From positions 1 through 40,113 of the IMG/VR virus record IMGVR_UViG_3300023284_000930: 40,113 bases of DNA; one strand, given 5' to 3'. Positions 29,740 to 37,900 of this stretch are shown here, piece by piece (position 1 is the first letter of the stretch; every line of letters begins with the position of its first letter). Below the pieces are notes generated by a model. That model searched no databases. It saw only the letters and a program-made list of their open reading frames with translations, and was not told the DNA's origin. Origin of the DNA: a virus. Position numbers and translations under genes: made by a program.

Positions 29740-32100
29740 TTATTGAAGGAAGTTTTCAAAGGTTGGTGAAATGTGATCATCTCCTCCTAGGAACTGAAAT
29801 TTGTTGGTGTCGAAGGTTATTCCTGAGTCGGTAGTCCAATCCTTCCAGAGAACGTTCTGTCTGCCTGCTGTTGGGGTTCCGTTCTGTCCCCAGGTATCGA
29901 CCCACAATCTATTGATCTTGTAGCTTCCGCCTACCGAGTTGAACTTTACAGCTTCCCAGGTCCACGGGGATTGGTTCCCCTGTGCCGCTGCTCCCACCTG
30001 TGAGTAAAAGAACGGTTGGTGATTAGGCCAGGCCATTGTAAGATTGATGGTGTCTCCGAGCCAGAGGATCTCAGACATGCCACCGTCCAAGGTGTAGGCT
30101 GCCTTAGCCGAAGTAAACGTATAGAACATATGACTTGCGGCTGAGGTAGGGAAATCTCCAAATGTGCAATTGAACCTGAACCCGTTCCGATACTCATACC
30201 AAGGGCCAAAGGATACATAAATAAAGTCTGCGAAGGTGGAATCTGTCACTGTCTGATAAGTCAGTTCCTCGTTGAAGCACAACCATCCTGCGAAGTTCTT
30301 CAGGCCAGACAGGCCCTTCATGACGCCGCTGGCAGACTGATCCAGTCCAATGAAGGTGCATCCTCTGACAACATGGTTCTGCTTGTAGAGTCCACTTGTA
30401 AAGAAACTGATCCTGTCACTGCGTAGGTTACTCTCTAATGCCGCATTGGCACTGTCAGCAATCAAGACATCTACCATCTCAAGATCAAAGCTTCCGGAGA
30501 TTGTGGAGCTGTTGGACTGCCTAAACTCACAGTTTTTGAGGAGGATCTTCTCGGATCCGCCACCATTGTAAATGACTTCCCCTCGGCAATTCTTACTGTT
30601 AACCGTATCGAACACGACGTTCTTGAACCTGAATGTGTCAAAGGATGCAAAGAGTTTGTGCGATACATCCCACCTTAAACGCTTATCGTCCAGTGTTTGA
30701 AACGCCTTGCCAGTATCCACCGGCACAGCACCCATATTAATATCGAGATTCTTCACGGTGAAGTCTTCAGCATCATTCATGAGGAATACGAAATAACGCT
30801 TGATGTCGATGACCGCTGATCCACTTACTCCGGTCAGGACGTTCAGGTATTTGGTCGCTGGCTCTTTGCCCCACAGAAAAAGATTCACAAAAGATGTTGG
30901 AACTCCACCGCTCGCAGCCCCCAGAAAGGTGATGTTGTCGGATGTGATCTGGAACAGGTGGCCAGTGATACTTTCTCCGCTCTCGATCTCTGGGAAGCCC
31001 CCTACAATGTCCACGTCAGCGTCAGTAGGCCACACGTCCCAAACACCAGCCGGAAAGCTTATGATGCCACCTCCAGCGGCTTGTGCTGCCGTCAGAGCTG
31101 CGTCGATCGCTGGCCAGTCATTGAGACCGTCGTCTGCCACCGCTCCGCCTGCATAGGCTCCATCTGTGATAAGGTAGGTGAGCTTGAGTCCTGCAGCCAG
31201 GGTCGTGGTCGTTGCCTCACCATAGAGCCAGGTGCCAAAGGTGGGAGTTGCTGCGTTCTGGTAGTGATCTGACAAATTGGTCACAACTCCTACCCGGTAA
31301 AAGTACTTCGTTCCTTCTGCCAGGTCATCGATGTCCACGTAATTATTCGCATTGATCCCGAGGAATCGGAAGGTCCCAGCGCCAGTGTTGTCATCGTCCT
31401 GGTTGCCAGTCATGTCCGTGGGATCCGTAAAGGAGGCTGTGGTGGATCTTTGGATGATCCACGGCTTGTTCCACGTCTCGGTGTCCGTCCACGTCAGGAA
31501 GGCGTGTCTGTGGCCCACCTCTGCGGTTGTGATGTCGTATTCAGGAAGTGGAGCGGCTACTGTGAAAACTTGGACCGTATTAGCATTTGGCTGAGTTGAG
31601 CTAGTTGCTCCATCGTTGTCGGTGACCGTTAAAACTATATCGTAGTTACCTGCCACTGTGTAGGTGTGGCTCGGTGTTACTCCTGTTCCGGTGTTACCAT
31701 CTCCAAAGACCCATGCATAAGATGAAATCGATCCGTCGTCTGTCGAAGTATTAGCATCGTAGTTGACCAGCAAGGACACATCCCCTGATGCAGGAGTGAA
31801 GGTGAACTTTGCAACTGGATTCTCATTGACCGGAGGCTCAGCTGGTGGGATCGGGTTGGGGCCTGGTATTGGGTCCGGATCGGGCACGGCTGAAGGAGGC
31901 GGGAAGACTACGTTTCCTGTGATCGTCAAGTTGGTGACTGTAAGATTTCCATCAATCGTAAGCGTAAACGTTGTGATGTCCTCGCCTGTTCTGCTGTCAG
32001 TGTCCTCATCCTCACCGGGATCATTGTCGATAGGCGGTGGAACCGTTTGTGATAATGCAAACAGTGGAATGAGTAGAAATAATAAGAGTAAGTTTTTCAT
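29740..32100 (-). CDS. Secreted PKD/FN3/beta-helix protein (tailspike-like)
   Basis: 786 residues. Sec signal peptide (MKNLLLLFLLIPLFALSQ, cleavage before Gln18). Then a Pro-rich segment, a strand repeat (TFTLTIDGNLTVTNLTITGN), a PKD domain at about 94-178 (YAWVFGDGNTGTG, HTYTVAGNYDIVLTVTDNDG), an FN3-like domain at about 185-300, and from about 305 a pectate-lyase-like right-handed beta-helix (NDWPAIDAALTAAQAAGGGI). It probably binds and degrades surface polysaccharide. PKD and FN3 are extracellular carbohydrate-associated domains. Start has GGAAGAGG upstream; TAATG overlap with the 652-residue gene. Confidence 0.78.
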   Translation of the reverse strand: MKNLLLLFLLIPLFALSQTVPPPIDNDPGEDEDTDSRTGEDITTFTLTIDGNLTVTNLTITGNVVFPPPSAVPDPDPIPGPNPIPPAEPPVNENPVAKFTFTPASGDVSLLVNYDANTSTDDGSISSYAWVFGDGNTGTGVTPSHTYTVAGNYDIVLTVTDNDGATSSTQPNANTVQVFTVAAPLPEYDITTAEVGHRHAFLTWTDTETWNKPWIIQRSTTASFTDPTDMTGNQDDDNTGAGTFRFLGINANNYVDIDDLAEGTKYFYRVGVVTNLSDHYQNAATPTFGTWLYGEATTTTLAAGLKLTYLITDGAYAGGAVADDGLNDWPAIDAALTAAQAAGGGIISFPAGVWDVWPTDADVDIVGGFPEIESGESITGHLFQITSDNITFLGAASGGVPTSFVNLFLWGKEPATKYLNVLTGVSGSAVIDIKRYFVFLMNDAEDFTVKNLDINMGAVPVDTGKAFQTLDDKRLRWDVSHKLFASFDTFRFKNVVFDTVNSKNCRGEVIYNGGGSEKILLKNCEFRQSNSSTISGSFDLEMVDVLIADSANAALESNLRSDRISFFTSGLYKQNHVVRGCTFIGLDQSASGVMKGLSGLKNFAGWLCFNEELTYQTVTDSTFADFIYVSFGPWYEYRNGFRFNCTFGDFPTSAASHMFYTFTSAKAAYTLDGGMSEILWLGDTINLTMAWPNHQPFFYSQVGAAAQGNQSPWTWEAVKFNSVGGSYKINRLWVDTWGQNGTPTAGRQNVLWKDWTTDSGITFDTNKFQFLGGDDHISPTFENFLQ

Positions 32101-34058
32101 TAAATTTTACCTCTTCCGGTTACTAATAAAGAAACCTCAACTCCCGAGACCAAATCGGTCATGGCGACATTTGTTAGGGCCTGATTGTCTCCATAGGTTT
32201 GCAAGACCAGTCCGGAAGCACTATTCTTGAGCGCGAATGCAGTAAAATTAGCATTAAGATTTACCTTAGCAATCATACCAACGGGGAATTCACTTGCAGT
32301 TGCAGGGACTATAGTAAATCCCGTAAAATTAATTGACCCTGAGGCAGTTGTAAAGGTTGGGGTAAATAGAATCCTTAAATGGAAGTCGTAGAAATCCCCA
32401 TCCAATTTTATGAACCCGGTTCTTGTTCCATAAGCAACTGATAAATCCCCTGGCGTTGAGCAAGTCATAGATGCAGTCCAAGTATCTAAACTAAAGTATT
32501 TCCCCGTGGTTAAAGTAGCCGGCAAGGTAAGGGTGTGGGGTTCTAGGGATACCGCATCTACCCAATTACCCAGCACATCAGTCGTTGCATCAATTAACTC
32601 CGTTGCAGTTGTGTAATGATCTGGTCTGCAATCCGAAACGATCAAAACACCCGTTCCACTTTGCTCAATCAAAGGTTCTGTCCTGGCTGAGTTAGGCCAC
32701 CTGAAAGTCATGTTTGTCAGTGATAACTGGCCCGCTGAAACGCTTGTACTAACTTGATCTGTTCGGTTCTGGTAGATTTCACCTCCATTAATTGATAACC
32801 TACCTCCGGTAACTTCGATCTGATAGCCTACCTCGGCACCTTCAATGTGTGCGTTAGAAATATCTACTCTCCCACCGGATACCAAAATACTGGATACGGT
32901 CTCCGTGGTGCTCTTGGTTGAATAAAGATTCGAAATCAGAACCCCTCCACTGGTTACAACCAACTCGCTATTAGATCCATCTAATTGGAGTGTCCCAATG
33001 TTAAGAGGCAATACGCTTGAGACCCCAGCAAGTTCTACAGTAGCTGAGAAACAAGCAATCTTATCCACTGAAAGGCCATCGATGTCTCCTAAAACAACGC
33101 CCTTAGTGCCACCGTCCTGCCATATATCCAACAGATCTCCTGTTGGGCTACCAAATGGCCAAATGTGCCAAGACTCTCCATGCATGAAATCAAGGGATGC
33201 ATCGATGTTTATATTCACATTAAAACAACCTAGTTCGACCCTCCCAATATGAGTTCCACCAGAATTACCGGTAACTTCTAATCCATCCCAACCTCTTGTA
33301 ACTCTAAAATTATCAACTATCGTTCTCGGACTCGCGACTGCGTAAATGGCTGGTGGGTATTGGTGCATATTCGCTCGAACCTCTCCGCTTCCACTTGGCT
33401 GGACAAACTCCACACCGAGGTCATGGATGTAAACTCCTGGTTCTGATGCGGGGCTGATTATCACTCCGTTGGCTGCCATGTTGAAAGCGGGTCCACCGCT
33501 TACCGTTCCTTCGTCAACATCAATCACACTCTTGGTCCTGTCATCTCCAAATAATCTTTGAGCACTTTGAGGCGTAATAGCATCAGTGACCAAGTAGTTT
33601 CCTGTTGGAAAATAAACAGGCTTACCGATTGCTATGACCGCTAGAATTTCAGCTAGGTCATCTACCGTTCCTGAACCGGCTGCCCCTCCCCAGAGGACAT
33701 TAATAGGGCCATTGAAGATTCGGATTAGTCTCCCATTCCCTGCTGTTGCGGGATCAAATACAGTAACCCCATTGTCGCTTGTCGAACTAGTTGAATCCCA
33801 AAATACGTCAGGTCCGAATTTTTGATCATTTGCCACCGTGTAACCATTGCAACTAATCCTTGCCCCATCCGTGGTCTGCGAGAAGTCAAAGGCTTTCATC
33901 TGGGCTACAGACTCAAACTCAAGTTCAGCGAATCCGGATATGGTCCCGGTCACTGTGACGTTCTTAACGATCAGGGTGGTGTTGGGCCAGGTCTCAGTGG
34001 TGTTCTGACCAAAGACCAAGAGTGGAATTAAACTTAGATATAGTAGTAATTTTTTCAT
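32100..34058 (-). CDS. Secreted beta-helix tailspike-like protein
   Basis: 652 residues. Sec signal peptide (MKKLLLYLSLIPLLVFGQ, cleavage before Gln18). Then strand-rich TLIVKNVTVTGTISGFAELE, a tailspike-like entry GGAAGSGTVDDLAEILAVIA followed by GKPVYFPTGNYLVTDAI, and a long beta-helix with repeated short strands. The C-terminal 150 residues look like a trimer-capping domain. No GGATCC, unlike the backbone. Coupled to the tail-fibre anchor (four-base overlap). Expected: polysaccharide recognition or hydrolysis at the cell surface, but export signal raises the question of assembly. Confidence 0.75.
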   Translation of the reverse strand: MKKLLLYLSLIPLLVFGQNTTETWPNTTLIVKNVTVTGTISGFAELEFESVAQMKAFDFSQTTDGARISCNGYTVANDQKFGPDVFWDSTSSTSDNGVTVFDPATAGNGRLIRIFNGPINVLWGGAAGSGTVDDLAEILAVIAIGKPVYFPTGNYLVTDAITPQSAQRLFGDDRTKSVIDVDEGTVSGGPAFNMAANGVIISPASEPGVYIHDLGVEFVQPSGSGEVRANMHQYPPAIYAVASPRTIVDNFRVTRGWDGLEVTGNSGGTHIGRVELGCFNVNINIDASLDFMHGESWHIWPFGSPTGDLLDIWQDGGTKGVVLGDIDGLSVDKIACFSATVELAGVSSVLPLNIGTLQLDGSNSELVVTSGGVLISNLYSTKSTTETVSSILVSGGRVDISNAHIEGAEVGYQIEVTGGRLSINGGEIYQNRTDQVSTSVSAGQLSLTNMTFRWPNSARTEPLIEQSGTGVLIVSDCRPDHYTTATELIDATTDVLGNWVDAVSLEPHTLTLPATLTTGKYFSLDTWTASMTCSTPGDLSVAYGTRTGFIKLDGDFYDFHLRILFTPTFTTASGSINFTGFTIVPATASEFPVGMIAKVNLNANFTAFALKNSASGLVLQTYGDNQALTNVAMTDLVSGVEVSLLVTGRGKI

Positions 34059-34939
34059 GGTAAGAAGATGAAGGATGCAGGAGAAGTGGCCTTAATATCT
34101 GTAATAAGAATTTTCAATGTAACGTTTTGAGTCGAAGTAAGTAAAGATCCATCAAGAGTGACATTTAGATCCTTCCCTAATGGCCCCACATTAAGACCCA
34201 CTTTTTCTGTTCCATTTTTTCCTGAGTCGAAGTCACGTATAAGATTAAGAACTAGAGTTGAATCAGCAGCGACATTAATGACAAAGTAACGCTGCATTCT
34301 ATAGTAACCCAGTTCAGTTATTGCATGAAGCTCCAACTGGATCGAAGTATTAGTCGGCACAAACACTGTGATTGCTGGGCTCACTGAAGATGCAGCCGCC
34401 ACACTGTAGGTCCTGGATCCGGAAGAGAGGCTGGTGATTAAATCATCAAGGTCGATCAGCGTAAGGTTTCCGGCTGAATCAATCAGAAATCCTTTGTTTA
34501 GAGTCGCTGCCTTTGGAGGAAGAGCCTGTCCAACTGACTGGCTTGTGACTGGAAACTGAATACACCTGGCCAAATTCTCAGCAATCATTCCATTGATCAT
34601 GGTGAGCTTGTCCAGTGCCTGCTCATGAGTGGCAGCCGGGAAGCCGTCTCCTTCAATGTAGTCCACAATCTGAGTGATTGGAACCAGCCTGGTGATGACA
34701 ACGATCTGGCCTGAGACTCCGGCGACCATAGTGATGGATCCACCAAGTTCATTTCCAGCTCCAGTGACTGTGTAATCTGCAGGATTCGCCAGGATGGCTT
34801 CAGAACTGTCATTCACTGAATCCAGGGATTTGACCAGGAGGTGGGAGTCCTTCAGAAAAAAGAAAGGGACTGACAGTGTCTGGCCTGATCCAGTCAGGAC
34901 GTAAGGACCTGCAATGTGGGTGTCGGGTGATGTGCTCAT
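34055..34939 (-). CDS. Tail fibre anchor protein (T7 gp17 N-terminal-like)
   Basis: 294 residues. The N-terminal 170 residues match the T7 tail-fibre N-terminal domain: YVLTGSGQTLSVPFFFLKDS, LANPADYTVTGAGNELGGSI, VVITRLVPITQIVDYIEGDG and AATHEQALDKLTMINGMIAE. This domain fixes fibres to the tail. The C-terminal 100 residues (ITVFVPTNTSIQLELHAITE onward) form a small beta domain instead of a long shaft or receptor tip, so it is a short adaptor. SD AAGGAG upstream. Adjacent secreted fibre genes may supply the binding parts. Confidence 0.85.
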   Translation of the reverse strand: MSTSPDTHIAGPYVLTGSGQTLSVPFFFLKDSHLLVKSLDSVNDSSEAILANPADYTVTGAGNELGGSITMVAGVSGQIVVITRLVPITQIVDYIEGDGFPAATHEQALDKLTMINGMIAENLARCIQFPVTSQSVGQALPPKAATLNKGFLIDSAGNLTLIDLDDLITSLSSGSRTYSVAAASSVSPAITVFVPTNTSIQLELHAITELGYYRMQRYFVINVAADSTLVLNLIRDFDSGKNGTEKVGLNVGPLGKDLNVTLDGSLLTSTQNVTLKILITDIKATSPASFIFLP

Positions 34940-37900
34940 TTGTTTTCTTGCTCCTTCTCGAATTTTTTGACCATGGCTTTCAGCTGGCCTCTGGTTGCTG
35001 TTTTGTCGGTGGCGTGTTTAGAGTATTCAATCATATTGGACTCAATCAGGTTGCGGACTTCTCTCTTCTTGGATCTGTTGGCAAGTTGCCTGAGTCCAGA
35101 CAGGTATCTGACCGCATCAGTGAGAATCAGCCTATTTGCTCTCTGCTCTGGAGTCTCCTCTTGTCGGTCTGATCTCTGGATTTTGATGGCCTCACCATAC
35201 TGATCATAAAGCTTGTCGATCGATTTGGGTGAGAATGGTTGCCCGTCACGTTGGAAGAGCCTGCCAAAAGCTGGGATGTCGGCAGGCTGCCAATCTGCTT
35301 TAATGGCATCCTCTCCGCCAAGCTCTCCTCTTCCCAGGAGTGCTACCACATCCAAGGCCACTCCACCTCCTACTGAGCGGATGGCGAAGTCCAGCTTTCT
35401 GGGACTCACCTTGATCAATTTGCCAAGTTCGATGGATAGGGTGGTTGTGAATGGTGAAAATTGCTCCTCTGCAAATAGGTCCTCTTGGGATCTTGGAATG
35501 ATGGGAGTGTCAAAGAAGAAGTCTCTCTCAGCAGCAATCTCCTGAGCCAGGCCAGGAAGTACTGGAAGGATGTCATTGATCGTGCCTTGCAGTCCTCTGG
35601 AGAAAGTGAGGTCCACTGGTCCCAGCTGGCTGAGCCATTCTCTGAACCATCGTCCTGCAGTTGCTGGATCCTTCTGATACCAGGCATCGGCCATGGCTTC
35701 TGCTCCAGCCATGAACAGTCCATCTGCCTCAAAAGCTCTTGGGATCCGGATAAGCTCATCGCCCACCTGAATGTAGGTGTAAAGGTATCTCTCATCTTCA
35801 TCCATCTCCAGCCACCATTCCTCATCCTTGTGGAGCCACCAGGCAATCAGAGCCAGAGCACTGGCCTGCATTCCTCTCCAGGCAAACTTGATTGGATTGC
35901 GCTTGGCTGCTTCGATGTGAGCCTTCGGTCCTTGGATGGCTGCATTAAAGAAAGGGACTGCCATGTTGATCTTCCTGGCAATTCGGCCTGACCTGGTGAA
36001 GTCAGTGGTCACTCTCTTTCCGGCCAGCCTGAGATAGTCCACCTGGTGAGTATCGATTGGCGCTGCTGGATCAATCCCTTGCTCTTGAGCCAGGAGCTTG
36101 ATCTCAGTCAACCTGGCAGCTGACTCGGTAAATTGTAAGAGCTGTTTGGCCACATCCAGAGAGTTACCAGGTAGAGCCTTGATGGTCTTCCACTTGGTTT
36201 CACGAGTGAATCGTTTGCCACCCATCTTGACCACTGCAGCTGATCTTCTCAGGGAGAGGCCATCCTGTTGGAGAGGCTGAGCCATCTTCACTCCCATCCG
36301 GTCAAACATATTGATCCACTCAGTGGAGTATCTACCACCTGACACAGCATTGAAAAGGAGCTGCGTGACCTGTCTCATCCACTCTAGAAATAGTCTGCCA
36401 GTATTGGCCTGAGCCTGGCTGTTTTTGTGGAGTACTGAAAAATCCCTAAGAGGATTGCTGATGATGGAAAATCCAGCATTGAGGCCAGTCGTTCCAAGTC
36501 GGAAGGCCTGAGCAGGTTTTGTGAAGAAGAGATCTCCCACCAGACCAAGGCTCTGTTTGTCCATACCATTGAGAGCTTCCCACAGGTCGGGATCCAGCTC
36601 CCACCATTGGACTTTACCTTGTCGAAAGATCGGCATCACTGGAGTCTCATTCTGGCTCCCAGGCATGATGGCTGGAGCAAATACAATATGCATCATTCCT
36701 TCAGCTGCTTCCACAGCGTCATCAATCACCTCCTGAGCCAGGTCTGTGTCCACTCCATTGGCCTCCATAAAGCTTTCGACCATACTCCAGGTCTTCTGGA
36801 TCATTTCATCCACTCGGATCTTTCCACTGACAATCATGTCCCTTGGAACCTTGACTGCCAGCGATCCCAGTCCAGGAACTGTGGATGCAAGTTTGATTAT
36901 CTGCTCCACAATTCTCACCTGGTCAGCTTTGAGGACCATCTTCTTGGCCTGAGCCAGGGAGCTCTCCACCGGATCCTTGATCCTCCTGGTGGAGCCTCTC
37001 AGCTTTTTAACGATGTCCTTTCCGGTGATTCCTGTTCCACCACCAATGGCCTTGGTCACAGTCTCGAATTCACGTTGCAATGGAAGATAGAAGCCCGGAT
37101 CCACCTCACGGATCTTCTCCACACCTTCCAGCATCGATGGAGCAGCCTGAGCCACGTAGTCAAGGACGCCGTTGTGCCAGTCATAGAACCTCTGAGCAGC
37201 CAGCTCGAAATTGGGAGTCTGGGTAAATTCTTCGATGATGTTCTGAGCATCCTTCACATCCAGACCTGAAGCTCTGGATCCTCTTGGATCTGTCGCCAGT
37301 GCCATGGTTCTCTTGGCATAGAGGAAGACAATGAACTCTGTCACTTTCCCCTGGACCAGGCTGAAGGTTTCACTGAGTGGTCGACCAACTCTGTTTCCAG
37401 CATAGTCGAGCATGGAGGCCTCTGCCATCTGCTGAACAATCGCATCCACGGTCAGTCTCCTGGAGGATAGGCTGAGCATCGGATTCATCTCCTCGGAGAG
37501 GTTTCCTTTCTTCAAAGCCTCCTTCCAGAATTTATCTACAGCCACAGCGGAGTCGACAAAGTCTCTTTCCCAATTGGCCAGGCCTTTCTTGGTGGATTTG
37601 GTCCATCTCTGCAGAGCTCCTGGAGTTTCGACGATCGTGGCTTCTGCTCTTTTCCTGGATCCCTGCCTGAAGAAGGTTGTGCCTGCAATCTGAGCCTCCT
37701 GGATCTTGGCCTCCAATTCTGGGACAGTGTGAATCACCTCCTGAAACCACTTGGTGGTCTTGGGAGCTTTCTTCAAAGCCTGGTCAGGATCCTGAGTGAA
37801 TAGCCTGAAGAATTCAGCAAAGCCTTCTGAGCCATACTTATTGAAAGGCTCCTTTCTTATTCCATACAGGTCTCTTCCCAGAGGTATGAGTTCAGCGACC

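Noticed and set aside
36607-37269. 220-codon plus-strand frame
   Set aside because: Antisense to the giant ejection protein with its strong continuous frame; no start signal or neighbours on the plus strand.
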